Below, piece after piece: positions 43,574-52,468 of a stretch of DNA of 64,000 nucleotides (positions are counted from its first letter, which is position 1; every line of letters begins with the position of its first letter). Under the pieces are notes generated by a model. The model was not told the origin of the DNA. It did no database searches and saw only the letters and a program-made list of their open reading frames with translations. The stretch comes from Hymenobacter artigasi (GTDB lineage Bacteria; Bacteroidota; Bacteroidia; Cytophagales; Hymenobacteraceae), in NCBI RefSeq assembly GCF_012275535.1, contig NZ_JAAVTK010000001.1:620001-684000 (forward strand), given 5' to 3'. The translations under genes were made by a program, and so were the position numbers.

Positions 43574-43615
43574 AGCAAAAAGCGCCTTTCCCGGCTGGGG
43601 AAGGCGCTTTTTTTA
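43574..43615. terminator. Bidirectional terminator
   Basis: AAAAAGCGCCTT and AAGGCGCTTTTTTT form a GC stem with A and T runs on the two sides. It lies between convergent genes and suits both strands. Confidence 0.85.
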
Positions 43616-43634
43616 TGATGAAATTCGCCGAAAA

Positions 43635-44609
43635 TCAGGCCGCCACAGTAGCCTGCGTGGCCAGATGCGCGGCAATGAGTTGGGCGTGGTGCCGGCCGTT
43701 CTCGATAAACCAGCGGCTGGTGGCGCGGCCGCCGCACACGGTGCCGGCCACGAACACCCCGGGGCGGGTGGTCTGGTGGGTGGCGGGGTCGAAGAGGGGG
43801 GCGCGGGCTTCGTCGGCGGGGTCGGGCTCGATGCCGAGGCGGCCGAGCAGGGCCTCGTCGGGGTGGTAGCCGGTGAGGGCGTACACGAAATCGGTGGGGA
43901 TGGTGCGCGGGCCGTCGGGCGTGAGTACTTCGATGGCCTCGGGCGTGATGGTGGCCACGGTAGTATTGAAGTGCGCCGTGATGCGGCCCTCGGCAATGCG
44001 GTTGACGAGGTCGGGGCGAATCCAGTACTTCACGGAATCGCTGATTTCGGAGCCGCGCACGATAAGCGTGACCTTGGCCCCGGCGCGGGTCATTTGCAGC
44101 GCGGCTTTGGCCGAGGAGTTTTTGGCCCCGATAACCACGACGTGCTGTAGCACGTGCTGGTAAGGCTCCTTGTAGTAGTGGCTGACGTGGGGCAGGTCCT
44201 CGCCGGGCACGCCCAGCGGGTTGGGCAGGTCGTAGAAGCCGGTGGCTACCACCACGTTGCGGGTCGGGATTTCGCCTTTATCGGTGGTAATGATGAAGTT
44301 ATCCTGCTCGCCACTTAGGCTCAGCACTTTTTGGTGCAGGCGGATGTCGATTTTTTCGTCGCGGGCCACGCGCTGGTAGTAGTCGAGGGCATCTTCACGC
44401 AGGGGCTTGTAGTGCGCCGTGGGAAAGGGGTAGCCGCCAATTTCGAGCAGCTCGGGCGTGGAGAAAAACTCCATGTTGGTGGGGTAGCCGACCAGGGAAT
44501 TGACCAGCGCTCCCTTTTCGATAATGGCCACTTTAAGCCCTTTGCGCTGGGTTTCGAGGGCGCAGGCCAGGCCCACGGGGCCGGCTCCGATGATGAGAAC
44601 GTCGAGCAT
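43635..44609 (-). CDS. YpdA-family bacillithiol disulfide reductase-like flavoprotein
   Basis: The 324-residue protein has FAD motif IIGAGPVGLACALETQRKG near residue 6, the YpdA segment LVGYPTNMEFFSTPELLEIG, NADPH motif VVIGAKNSSAKAALQMTRAG and the final PGVFVAGTVCGGRATSRWFI with the Cys used in YpdA enzymes. YpdA reduces bacillithiol disulfide with NADPH. This suggests, without proving, that the organism makes bacillithiol. The start lies close to a palindrome that separates it from the divergent methyltransferase gene. Confidence 0.9.
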   Translation of the reverse strand: MLDVLIIGAGPVGLACALETQRKGLKVAIIEKGALVNSLVGYPTNMEFFSTPELLEIGGYPFPTAHYKPLREDALDYYQRVARDEKIDIRLHQKVLSLSGEQDNFIITTDKGEIPTRNVVVATGFYDLPNPLGVPGEDLPHVSHYYKEPYQHVLQHVVVIGAKNSSAKAALQMTRAGAKVTLIVRGSEISDSVKYWIRPDLVNRIAEGRITAHFNTTVATITPEAIEVLTPDGPRTIPTDFVYALTGYHPDEALLGRLGIEPDPADEARAPLFDPATHQTTRPGVFVAGTVCGGRATSRWFIENGRHHAQLIAAHLATQATVAA

Positions 44610-44622
44610 AAGAATCTTGGGC

Positions 44623-44713
44623 GAAGTAGCGCGAACTTTGCAGCTCGCGTCCCCGCGTTGTTGTTACGAATTTGACCGTGCGGCAACGCGAACTACAAAG
44701 TTCGCGCTACTTC
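44623..44713. repeat. GTAGCGCGAAC-family palindrome, copy 1
   Basis: Arms 44623-44650 and 44686-44713 (28 bp) pair with two mismatches. Each arm is itself nearly palindromic (GCGCGAAC...GTTCGCG type). It fills the divergent gap between ypdA and the methyltransferase gene and ends one base before the methyltransferase ATG. Confidence 0.88.
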
Positions 44714-44714
44714 C

Positions 44715-45629
44715 ATGCGTACCTGCGACCTGTGCGGCAGCACCGATTTTAAGAAGCTGCCCTTTTACTACGAATTTGAAGGCCAAAAGCTGCAAGGCAC
44801 CCAATGCCGCAGCTGCAACCTGATGTTCCTCGACCCGCAGCCCACGCCGGCGCAGCTGGAGCGGCTCTACGGCAAAGACTATTTCACCGAGCGCCCCAAC
44901 TACGACCGCACGCAGCAGGAGGTCGTTTTCATCGAGGAAGGCCAGAAGCAGGCTGCTTTAAACCAGGTTCGGCCCGACAAGTTCACCAATTACATTCTAG
45001 CCAAGTACCCCGGTCGCAAGTTCCGCTACCTCGACGTGGGCTGCGGCCCGGGCTACACCCTCAAAAGCCTGGAGGCCCTGGGCTGGGAAGCGCACGGCCT
45101 CGAAATATCCGAGCACGCGGCCGACTTCGCCCGTCGTGAGCTACACCTGCCCGTGGTAACGGGCAACATCGAAACCACCGAGGACTTCCACGAAAACCAG
45201 TTCGACCTCGCCTACATGGGCGACGTGCTGGAGCATCTACTCTCGCCCAGCGCCACGCTGGCCAAGTTCCACCGCATTCTGGAGCCGGGCGGGCTGCTGG
45301 TGCTGGCCCTGCCCGCCACGCTCAATCTGCCCACCGTGCGCCTGGGTTTCGCGGCCTACGGCGCGCTGGGCAAGGAGCGTAAGATGGATATTCCGCCCTA
45401 TCACCTGTTCGAATTCACGCCGGCCACCATCACCAAAATGCTGAAGAAGCAGGGATTTGAAGTGGTGGAGCTGCTGAACCCGGTGAAGCCGCCGAAGAAC
45501 ATTCGCCTCGGCGGCAGCGTGGTGGAGAAGGTGAGCAAGCTGGCCGGGCAGTACCCGACATACTATCTCAACAAGCTGACGGGAAGGTTTGGCGACCGGA
45601 TGTTTGTGGTGGCGCGGAACGTGAAGTAG
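44715..45629 (+). CDS. Class I SAM-dependent methyltransferase with N-terminal zinc ribbon
   Basis: The 304-residue protein starts with a putative zinc site (CDLCGS at residues 4-9 and CRSCNLMFLDPQP near 36). The SAM-binding motif is YLDVGCGPGYTLKSLEALGW near residue 111, DLAYMGDVLEHLLSP follows, and the C-terminus has a basic segment. Many members of this group methylate sugars or lipids in surface-polymer synthesis. Substrate unknown. The upstream gap is filled by a palindrome, so its promoter must lie in or across that element. Confidence 0.87.
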   Translation: MRTCDLCGSTDFKKLPFYYEFEGQKLQGTQCRSCNLMFLDPQPTPAQLERLYGKDYFTERPNYDRTQQEVVFIEEGQKQAALNQVRPDKFTNYILAKYPGRKFRYLDVGCGPGYTLKSLEALGWEAHGLEISEHAADFARRELHLPVVTGNIETTEDFHENQFDLAYMGDVLEHLLSPSATLAKFHRILEPGGLLVLALPATLNLPTVRLGFAAYGALGKERKMDIPPYHLFEFTPATITKMLKKQGFEVVELLNPVKPPKNIRLGGSVVEKVSKLAGQYPTYYLNKLTGRFGDRMFVVARNVK

Positions 45630-45637
45630 CGGCGTCA

Positions 45638-45799
45638 CCTCACCCCCGGCCCCTCTCCTGCGGAGAGGGGAGCCACGGCGAAACAGCATATAAAAGCGGA
45701 ACAGAGCGTAAAAAAAAGTCCCGGCTCAAAAATGAGCCGGGACTTTTTCGTTGAAGTCGTTAGGCTCCCCTCTCTGCAGGAGAGGGGCCGGGGGTGAGG
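45638..45799. repeat. Composite inverted repeat flanking a terminator
   Basis: Outer arms 45638-45674 and 45763-45799 (37 bp, one mismatch) start with CCTCACCCCCGGCCCCTCTC, a sequence type I recall from many bacterial genomes. A separate terminator hairpin lies between them. The right arm ends directly at the stop codon of the alkaline phosphatase gene. Confidence 0.9.
45711..45747. terminator. Bidirectional terminator inside the composite repeat
   Basis: AAGTCCCGGCTCA and TGAGCCGGGACTT pair around a four-base loop, with A and T runs outside. It suits termination of both convergent genes. Confidence 0.88.
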
Positions 45800-47899
45800 T
45801 TACAGCTTTATCGTGCGCTTGCTCACCACCTGCCCATTCACCGTGACGGCGGCGATGTAAAGCCCGGCGCGCAGGCTGCTGCCATCTACCGTTACCGATT
45901 GGCTGCCGGCCCCGAAGGCTTTGTTAGTGAGTACGGTTTGCACGCGGCGGCCCATTTCATCGAACAGCTCAACCGTAACGGCCCCGGCCGTCGGCAGCGT
46001 GAAGCCGACTTCGAACTGGTTTACGAACGGTACCGGGCTGAGCTGGAGCTGGGCTTTGGGGTCGGCGCTGCTGGTGCGCAGGCCGAGCGCAGTACCGAAG
46101 GCGCTGAGGTTCAGAAAGTCGGCCATGATGGGCGTGATGGCGGTATTGTCGAGCAGGCCGCGGCCGGTAATCTGCTGGGCGTGGGTGTTGGTGTTGTCTT
46201 CGGCTCCCACCCAAATGTCCTGCGGGGTGTGGTTGCCGGGCGTGGCGCCCTGGTTGCTGCCCACGCCGGTGCTGGCGCGGGTGCCGTTGCCGTTGGTGAG
46301 GGGGTTGGAGCCGTAGGCCACCACGATGCGACGGCCGGTAGCCGAAGCCGGCTGCGGGTAGTCCTTGCCCTGGAAGGTATTCATCACGTAATCAGGAAAC
46401 CAGCCGCCCGCGCCGCCGTCGCCGCGCACCAGGTTGGTGGGGGTGGCGTAGCCGGCTTCGGCCGCTACCGACTTGGTAATCTGGCCCGAGTAAGTGCGGA
46501 TTTTGGTACCGTTCTGCTGGGCATCGGCCTCGTCGTGCAGGCCCGTGACGGTGAAGCCGCCGCACTCGTGGTCGGACGTGCTAAAGACCAGCGTTTTGCC
46601 GGTAGTAGTGGGCGTGGCGAGCAGGGCCCGTCCCTCGGCCACGGCGTAGTCGAAGGCCATTACCTCCTTAATCATGTAATCGGAAGCGTACACGCTGGTG
46701 GTGCGGGGCGTGGCGGGCGTGGCGATGTAGTTGGCCTCGCCGCCGCCCGTCAGGTAGGCCGGCTTGTCCGAATCGACGGTGTACTGGTTGCCGCCGGCGG
46801 GGTTGGCCACCACCGTGATGCCGCCGGTGTTGGCGTGCTCCAGGTGGTCGATGCGGCCGGCCTCCACCATCAGGAAAAAGCCTTTGCCGTTGCTCTTGGC
46901 CTTGAGGACTTCGATGGCCATGTGGGTCATCTCGGCCAGCGAGGGCTCCCAGGCGGCGCTGGTCTGGCGGTCCTGCTCGTAGTTGACGTGCGAGGAGTTG
47001 AACAAGCCCAGCAGCTTCTTGCCGCCGGGGCCGTACTGGCTGAGGTTGATGTTGTTGAGGGCGTCGCGGCTGTTCACATAGCCGTAGTTGCGCTGGTTTA
47101 CGGCGTAGCCCACGAGGTCCACGTCATCGGCGCGGTTGCCTTTCAGGGTGGCGGCCACGCCGGTGGCGGGGTCAATGATGGCCGCGCCGTTGCGGTCCAC
47201 GATGGTTTCGTAGGAGCTGGCGGCCGTGCGGGTGCGGGGCATGAAATGGCGAGCCCCGCCGCCGAGAATTACGTCCAGCTCCACCCCTACTTTGGGCGTG
47301 GGCAGCACCCAGTCGCGGGCCGCCGTGTAGCGGTACGATGTGGTGGGGCTGCTGTTGAAAATGGCTTCGTACTGCGTCTGCGTCGAGGCAATGTACTGGG
47401 CCGAGATGTAGTCCTCCAGGTCGCGGTACCAGATGTGGCTGGCAAAGGCAGCCGGCGTGGCGTGCGTGATGCGGGCCGTACTCACGAGGCCCACGGCGTA
47501 GCCCTGCTTCTTGGCGGCTTCGAGAATGGTTTCAATGGCCGCGCCCGAACCGGGGTTCAGCGAAATCACCTCATTGTCCTGCTTGCCGGGCTTGCCGCAG
47601 GCGTACACCGCCGCGCCGGGGGCCGAGTCGGTAATCCAGGAGTTGAGCGAGTGGGTGGTGACGGTAGCGTTGTACTTGAGCTTATCGAGCGCCAGCACTT
47701 GGAACCCAGCATCGGACGTGAAGCGCTTGCCCGTGGTGCCCTGGCCCATGGCCATGCGCGCCGCCGTTTTGGGGGCCAGCCCAAAGCCATCGCCGATGTA
47801 GATGATAACGTTGTTGTTGGTGGCCGAGGCCTGGGCCCGGGCCTCCCGCCCTGCCAGCGCCGCCAGCACCAGGCCACTGAGTAAAATTTTCGCTTTCAT
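45800..47899 (-). CDS. Alkaline phosphatase with type IX secretion C-terminal domain
   Basis: From the ATG at 47897-47899 the protein has 699 residues and a signal peptide (MKAKILLSGLVLAALAGREA). The phosphatase core shows NNVIIYIGDGFG (metal Asp), WITDSAPGAAVYACG (nucleophile Ser), MVEAGRIDHLEHAN and STSDHECGGFTVTGL. The last 85 or so residues (QLSPVPFVNQFEVGFTLP to VVSKRTIKL) match the Por secretion system sorting domain, so the enzyme is probably exported by type IX secretion to the surface or medium to release phosphate. Confidence 0.92.
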   Translation of the reverse strand: MKAKILLSGLVLAALAGREARAQASATNNNVIIYIGDGFGLAPKTAARMAMGQGTTGKRFTSDAGFQVLALDKLKYNATVTTHSLNSWITDSAPGAAVYACGKPGKQDNEVISLNPGSGAAIETILEAAKKQGYAVGLVSTARITHATPAAFASHIWYRDLEDYISAQYIASTQTQYEAIFNSSPTTSYRYTAARDWVLPTPKVGVELDVILGGGARHFMPRTRTAASSYETIVDRNGAAIIDPATGVAATLKGNRADDVDLVGYAVNQRNYGYVNSRDALNNINLSQYGPGGKKLLGLFNSSHVNYEQDRQTSAAWEPSLAEMTHMAIEVLKAKSNGKGFFLMVEAGRIDHLEHANTGGITVVANPAGGNQYTVDSDKPAYLTGGGEANYIATPATPRTTSVYASDYMIKEVMAFDYAVAEGRALLATPTTTGKTLVFSTSDHECGGFTVTGLHDEADAQQNGTKIRTYSGQITKSVAAEAGYATPTNLVRGDGGAGGWFPDYVMNTFQGKDYPQPASATGRRIVVAYGSNPLTNGNGTRASTGVGSNQGATPGNHTPQDIWVGAEDNTNTHAQQITGRGLLDNTAITPIMADFLNLSAFGTALGLRTSSADPKAQLQLSPVPFVNQFEVGFTLPTAGAVTVELFDEMGRRVQTVLTNKAFGAGSQSVTVDGSSLRAGLYIAAVTVNGQVVSKRTIKL

Positions 47900-48016
47900 A
47901 AAAGCCGGTTGAGGTTGATGAATGGAATAATAACCGGCCGCAAAATTGGGCGAGTGCCGTGAGGCCATGGTTACTCCTTCATCAAGCCTGCATTATGAAA
48001 GTCGCACCAGCCAAAC

Positions 48017-48035
48017 ACTTAATTAATCATTAAGT
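48017..48035. promoter_or_regulatory. Short palindrome, possible operator
   Basis: ACTTAAT-TAATC-ATTAAGT is a 7-5-7 inverted repeat in the divergent region between the alkaline phosphatase and propeller genes, 26 bases before the box at 48061. No regulator is assigned. Confidence 0.3.
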
Positions 48036-48060
48036 AATCAGCTGGTTGCGCAGGCAATTC

Positions 48061-48068
48061 TACCTTTG
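48061..48068 (+). promoter_or_regulatory. -7 box for the propeller protein gene
   Basis: TACCTTTG fits TAnnTTTG and lies 27 bases before the ATG at 48096. Confidence 0.55.
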
Positions 48069-48095
48069 CACGAATCATCAAACTGTCCTGGCACC

Positions 48096-49151
48096 ATGCT
48101 TTTTTTCCTGAAATTTCCGTGTTTTCGCCAGTGGCTGCCGGGGCTGTTACTGCTCAGCGTCAGCCCGGCGGTGCAGGCCCGCCCCCGCCCGCCCTACGCG
48201 GTGCCCGGCCACGAGCAGCCCGTCGCCCTGCTGCACGCCGGCAAGGCTACCTACCTGGTCACCCAGCACAGCGTGCTGCGGCTCGAAGGCCGGCGGCTCG
48301 TGAGTCACTTCCGGAGCGAAGCCACCATTCAGTGCGCCACGACCCACGATACGGCCCTGTGGCTGGGCACGCGCCAGGGCCTGCTGCGGCTGAGCACGCG
48401 CACCTTCCGCCCGCAGCAGCTGGCTCTGCCCGGCGTGGCCGCGCCCAACGTAACGGCGCTGTTTGGCGATGCCCGGGGCCAGCTCTGGGTGGGCGCCAAC
48501 GGCGCGGGCGTATTCCGCCGGGCCGGCCAGGCCTTCGAGCAGGAGCTGCACACGCCCGCCATCAACGGCGGCGTGGCCACGGCCGACAGCGCTGTCTGGA
48601 TTGCCACCAGCATCGGCCTCAGCCGCAAGCAGGGCCCCGAGTGGACGCGCTACAACGAGGAAGGCGTGGCCAACCACGAAATCCCCGACAACATCGTGGA
48701 AAAGCTGCTGCCCGACAACGACGGCAACCTCTGGGTGGTGATGTCAGACGCCATTTGCGTGTTCGAAAAGGGCGGCCAGCGCGGCGCGGCCGAAGCCGAG
48801 CTGCCCACCGTGAAGTTCATCGGCCGGCCCGGCAACGAGGTGTTCGGCGTGGCCCACGTGCCCGGCGCGGGCCGCCTGTTTGCCACCGCCCAGGGCCTGC
48901 TGCTGCTACCCGATGCGCCCGCCACGCCCCTCCCCGGCTTCGTCGCCGCTACCGATAAAATCGAGCCGCAGCGCCTGTTACAGCCGCTGCCCGCGTTGCC
49001 GGGCGTGGGCAACCCTACTCTGCTGGCCATGGACAAGCAGCAACGGCTGTGGCTGGCGGGACCGGAGGGCTTGGTGGTGCTCACAGCTAAGGAGTTTAGG
49101 CAGTTTGCGCGGGAGCAAAATGCCGCCAGCAATACCACCGCGCAACGCTAG
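48096..49151 (+). CDS. Secreted two-component-regulator-propeller-like protein
   Basis: The 351-residue protein from ATG 48096 has a signal peptide (FPCFRQWLPGLLLLSVSPAV, then QARP). It is followed by beta-propeller blades of the Reg_prop type: LWLGTRQGLLRLSTRTFRP, LWVGANGAGVFRRAGQAFEQ, VWIATSIGLSRKQGP, LWVVMSDAICVF and LWLAGPEGLVVL. Full hybrid sensors of this class go on to a kinase; here only the propeller is present, so it may be a stand-alone binding protein in the periplasm. Function unknown. Confidence 0.75.
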   Translation: MLFFLKFPCFRQWLPGLLLLSVSPAVQARPRPPYAVPGHEQPVALLHAGKATYLVTQHSVLRLEGRRLVSHFRSEATIQCATTHDTALWLGTRQGLLRLSTRTFRPQQLALPGVAAPNVTALFGDARGQLWVGANGAGVFRRAGQAFEQELHTPAINGGVATADSAVWIATSIGLSRKQGPEWTRYNEEGVANHEIPDNIVEKLLPDNDGNLWVVMSDAICVFEKGGQRGAAEAELPTVKFIGRPGNEVFGVAHVPGAGRLFATAQGLLLLPDAPATPLPGFVAATDKIEPQRLLQPLPALPGVGNPTLLAMDKQQRLWLAGPEGLVVLTAKEFRQFAREQNAASNTTAQR

Positions 49152-49212
49152 AATATGCACCGCGAAATTTCACCTCGCGCCCGCGCCTTTCCTTCCAGAT
49201 AGGCTACAACAG

Positions 49213-49252
49213 AAAATGCCCAGCGTTGCACTGACGCTGGGCATTTTGCATT
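49213..49252. terminator. Bidirectional terminator
   Basis: AAAATGCCCAGCG and CGCTGGGCATTTT form a 13-bp stem with a 9-base loop between the convergent propeller and htpG genes. Confidence 0.85.
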
Positions 49253-49312
49253 TATTGGCGCACTACTATCGGCGCAGACGCGGGGCGAAATAAAATTTCG
49301 CTATACAGGTGT

Positions 49313-51130
49313 TTACAGCAGCTCCGTGCTACGCTTCACAAACGCCGTCAGGGCTTCGCCTTTCAGCATCCCCTGGGCCAGTAGCGCCAAATCAAACGCT
49401 TGCTTGGCGAGCTTCTCGCCGCCGTCGGCCAGCACTTTGGCTACCAGCGGGTGATTGGCGTTCACGGTCACGTCGTACGACTCGGGGAAGGCCCCGAACA
49501 TCTGCATGCCGCCGCCGCCGCCGGTGCGCTGCATGTCCTTCATGCGGCGCATGAATTCGTTCTGGGTGATGGTAACCGGGGCGTCCTGCGGGCTGAGGGC
49601 GGCCACTTTCACGTGCATGGCCGGGTTGGCAATGGCCGTGCTAAAGGTTTCCTCCAGCTTCTTGGTGTCGTCCTCGGTCAGCACGCTTTCGGTGGTGCCT
49701 TCCTTCTCGATGAGCTTGCTCACCGTGTCGGCATCTACGCGCTTGAAGCTGGTTTTTTCCAGCTTCTGCTCTAGCTGGCCGATGAAGTGCGGGTCGAGGA
49801 TGTGGTCGAAGTTCAGCACGTCGTAGCCGCGCTCTTTGGCGGCGGCCACGTAGCCGTGCTGCTGCTCGGCATCGTTGGTATAAAGCACCACGGTGTTGCC
49901 GTCCTTGTCCTGCTGGTTGGCCTGAATATGCTCGGTGTACTCGCTGATGGTGAATAGCTTGCCGTCCACATTCTTGAGCAGCACGAAGTCCTTGCCCTTA
50001 TCGTAGAACTTCTCATCGCTCAGCATGCCGTACTTCACGAACATGCCAATGTCGGACCACTTCTCCTCGTAGCCGGGCCGGTCCTGCTTGAACAGGCTAC
50101 TCAGCTTATCGGCCACCTTTTTGGTGATGTAGGTATTGATTTTGCGCACTGCCGCGTCGGCCTGCAGGAAGCTGCGGCTCACGTTCAGCGGGATGTCGGG
50201 CGAGTCAATCACGCCGTGCAGCAGCATCAGGAACTCGGGCACCACGTCCTTCACCTCGTCGGTGATGAAGACCTGGCGCGAGTAGAGCTGAATCTTGTTG
50301 CGCGAGAACTGCAGCTCGTCCTTCACCTTCGGGAAGTACAGAATACCAGTGAGATTGAACGGATAATCTACGTTCAGGTGAATCCAGAACAGGGGCTCGT
50401 CCATGCTCATGGGGTAGAGTTCCTGGTAGAATTTCTTGTAGTCCTCATCGGTCAGCTCCGAGGGCTGCTTGGTCCAGATGGGGTTTGTGTCGTTGATGAG
50501 CTCGCCCTCGAACTCAATCGGGATAGGCAGGAACTTGCAGTACTTGGTAAGGATGGTGCGCAGGCGGGCCTCCTCCAGAAACTCGTCCGAATCTTCGGCC
50601 ACGTTGAGCACCACGTCGGTGCCGCGCTCGGCCTTGTCGGTACTTTCCAGGGTGAACGACGTACTACCGTCGCAGGTCCAGTGGGCGGCTTCGGTGCCTT
50701 CCTTGTAGCTCTGCGAGAATATTTCAACCTCCTTGGCCACCATGAACGCGGAGTAGAAACCCAGGCCGAACTGCCCGATAATCTGGTCCTTAGTGGTGGC
50801 ATCCTTGTCCTTGTACTGCTCCACAAACTCAGTGGCGCCGCTGAAGGCAATCTGGTTGATGTACTTCTTGATTTCCTCGCCGGTCATGCCCAGGCCGTGG
50901 TCAGAAATTGTGATTTTGCGGGCTTCCTTGTCCACGGTCACGCGCACTTTCAGCTCGCCGAGCTCGCCTTTGTACTCGCCCAGCTGGGCCAGGCTTTTCA
51001 GCTTTTGGGTGGCATCAACGGCATTGCTGACCAGTTCCCGCAGGAAAATCTCGTGGTCGGAATACAAGAACTTCTTAATAATCGGGAAGATGTTCTCGGT
51101 GTGGATGGAGATGGAGCCGGTTTCTTGCAT
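49313..51130 (-). CDS. htpG: Molecular chaperone HtpG (Hsp90)
   Basis: From the ATG at 51130 the protein has 605 residues. The N-terminal ATPase shows FLRELVSNAVDATQKLK (ATP-site Asn), ISDHGLGMTGEEIKKYINQI and IGQFGLGFYSAFMVA. The middle domain has LFWIHLNVDYPFNLTG and LNVSRSFLQADAAVRKI, which is typical of HtpG. An ATG upstream at 51220 would add 30 residues that do not fit the family. HtpG refolds client proteins in the cytoplasm. It is transcribed on its own. Confidence 0.96.
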   Translation of the reverse strand: MQETGSISIHTENIFPIIKKFLYSDHEIFLRELVSNAVDATQKLKSLAQLGEYKGELGELKVRVTVDKEARKITISDHGLGMTGEEIKKYINQIAFSGATEFVEQYKDKDATTKDQIIGQFGLGFYSAFMVAKEVEIFSQSYKEGTEAAHWTCDGSTSFTLESTDKAERGTDVVLNVAEDSDEFLEEARLRTILTKYCKFLPIPIEFEGELINDTNPIWTKQPSELTDEDYKKFYQELYPMSMDEPLFWIHLNVDYPFNLTGILYFPKVKDELQFSRNKIQLYSRQVFITDEVKDVVPEFLMLLHGVIDSPDIPLNVSRSFLQADAAVRKINTYITKKVADKLSSLFKQDRPGYEEKWSDIGMFVKYGMLSDEKFYDKGKDFVLLKNVDGKLFTISEYTEHIQANQQDKDGNTVVLYTNDAEQQHGYVAAAKERGYDVLNFDHILDPHFIGQLEQKLEKTSFKRVDADTVSKLIEKEGTTESVLTEDDTKKLEETFSTAIANPAMHVKVAALSPQDAPVTITQNEFMRRMKDMQRTGGGGGMQMFGAFPESYDVTVNANHPLVAKVLADGGEKLAKQAFDLALLAQGMLKGEALTAFVKRSTELL

Positions 51131-51279
51131 GATATAAAGGGGAAACGGTTGAATACAGACGGAATGGCCGGGCGCACGGGCACCAGCCACGGTTTCCGTA
51201 GCTTTCAAAGGACGTTCCAAGGGGTACTTGGCTGTCAGATTGACAGCGACGAGCGAAGAGGCACTTCGAATCGGAGTCG

Positions 51280-51360
51280 CTTGTCATTCCGACGCAGGAG
51301 GAATCTGAATGTCATCCGCGACCGGGTTTATCCAGATTTCTCCTGCGTCGGAATGACAAG
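51280..51360. repeat. Palindrome of the GTCATTCCGACG type
   Basis: Arms 51280-51307 and 51333-51360 (28 bp, one mismatch) read CTTGTCATTCCGACGCAGG outward. Its outer end resembles the GTCAT palindromes elsewhere in the window, but the inner sequence differs. It lies upstream of htpG and downstream of the next minus-strand gene. Confidence 0.88.
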
Positions 51361-51375
51361 CTGTTGACCAGGCTA

Positions 51376-51879
51376 CTACCGCTCGGACTGGTGCCGGTAC
51401 GGGGCTTCGAGCGGGCTGGCCGGGGCTGGGCCGGGACCGAACACGGCATCCCACTCGGCTTGCAGCGCAGGCAGGCGGGCCGAGTAGTCGGTCAGCCACT
51501 GCAGGCCGGGCTCGGGCTGGGGGAAATACTGAATATCAAACTTTATGATGCTGCGGAACATGGCCAGCAGCGAGTCGATGGCCAGCTGGTTGTGCACGCG
51601 GTGGCGGTGGTTCACGAGTACCAGCCGCTCCAGGGGCAGCTTCATGATGCCCGGCATCCAGCTTACGCCAAGCCACACCTGGTCGTAGACCGAGATGTCG
51701 GGAAAGGTATTCATGTTGAGCAACAAATTGCGGACGCCCAACTCCCGGTCCAGAGCCAGGAGCTGCTCAGCGCTTTGGCGCAATGTACGGGTGTCGGCCC
51801 CGGAGGCCCATTCAATGCGTAACAGACTCAGCTGTTCGTCGTATTGCAAAGAAAAGTCAGGAATATTGCTAATTATCAC
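51376..51879 (-). CDS. Hypothetical STAS-like protein
   Basis: A GTG at 51877-51879 gives 167 residues; the open frame runs further upstream to 52041 through an unlikely Cys-rich stretch. The protein starts VIISNIPDFSLQYDEQLSLLRIEW, then RNLLLNMNTFPDISVYDQVW and LERLVLVNHRHRVHNQLAID. The alternating strands and helices recall STAS-type domains, but the match is loose. No partner kinase or phosphatase lies nearby. Confidence 0.55.
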   Translation of the reverse strand: MIISNIPDFSLQYDEQLSLLRIEWASGADTRTLRQSAEQLLALDRELGVRNLLLNMNTFPDISVYDQVWLGVSWMPGIMKLPLERLVLVNHRHRVHNQLAIDSLLAMFRSIIKFDIQYFPQPEPGLQWLTDYSARLPALQAEWDAVFGPGPAPASPLEAPYRHQSER

Positions 51880-52020
51880 AAAAAAAGGCGCTAAAAGGCC
51901 GCTCGGGCAGCAAGGTAGTGCACCGATACGGGAAATGCGCCGCCCAGGATTTGTGAACAGTTGCAACGTGTAACATTTATTTACGGAGCAACTTTCGGCG
52001 TTTACCTCCATCTTTGTATT

Positions 52021-52371
52021 GTGCAAGCCCTGCGTTCCCATTTAGCCCTCCTCCTGTTGCTCTGCCTCGTGCGGACGCTGCTGCCCGAGGCGTGGATTCT
52101 GGCCCTGCATCCCCACGCCCACACCACGGAGGAGCCGGCCCAGGCTCCGGCCTTTCGCCACAAGGGCAAGGCCCTCGTCAGCGCCCGGCACCAGCACTGC
52201 GACGTAGAGCAGTTCTACGATGTGGCGTTTCAGGGGGCCGTACCGGTGGCGGTGCCTCAGCCCCGGGTGGCCATGCGCTACGCCGCTATGCCTGCCCTGC
52301 CGCCCGTGCGGCCGGCGGCCGGCGAGGTGCTTTTTGCGCGGTCGTTGCGCGGCCCGCCCAGCCGCGCCTAA
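52021..52371 (+). CDS. Small secreted His-containing protein ahead of a TonB receptor
   Basis: A GTG at 52021 gives 116 residues starting with a signal-like stretch (QALRSHLALLLLLCLVRTLL). The mature part holds ALHPHAHTTEEPAQAPAF and ARHQHCDVEQFYDVAFQGAV, with His and Cys residues that could bind metal. CATCTTTG at 52009-52016, a near match to the -7 box, ends four bases before the GTG. The TonB-dependent receptor starts 97 bases downstream. Small proteins of this kind often precede metal-linked receptors in Bacteroidota; this role is inferred. Confidence 0.6.
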   Translation: MQALRSHLALLLLLCLVRTLLPEAWILALHPHAHTTEEPAQAPAFRHKGKALVSARHQHCDVEQFYDVAFQGAVPVAVPQPRVAMRYAAMPALPPVRPAAGEVLFARSLRGPPSRA

Positions 52372-52468
52372 CCTCCGGCGCATTCTTTTTTCTTCCTGAT
52401 AATACCCTGCTTTGCCCGCAGCCACGCTTTTGCAGCGGCTGGCGGGCTAGGCTGCTTTGGCTTTTTTT

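Noticed and set aside
45794-47884. 696-codon open frame opposite the alkaline phosphatase gene
   Set aside because: It mirrors codon positions of the real gene in GC-rich DNA, giving a His/Gly/Val-rich product without any known domain.
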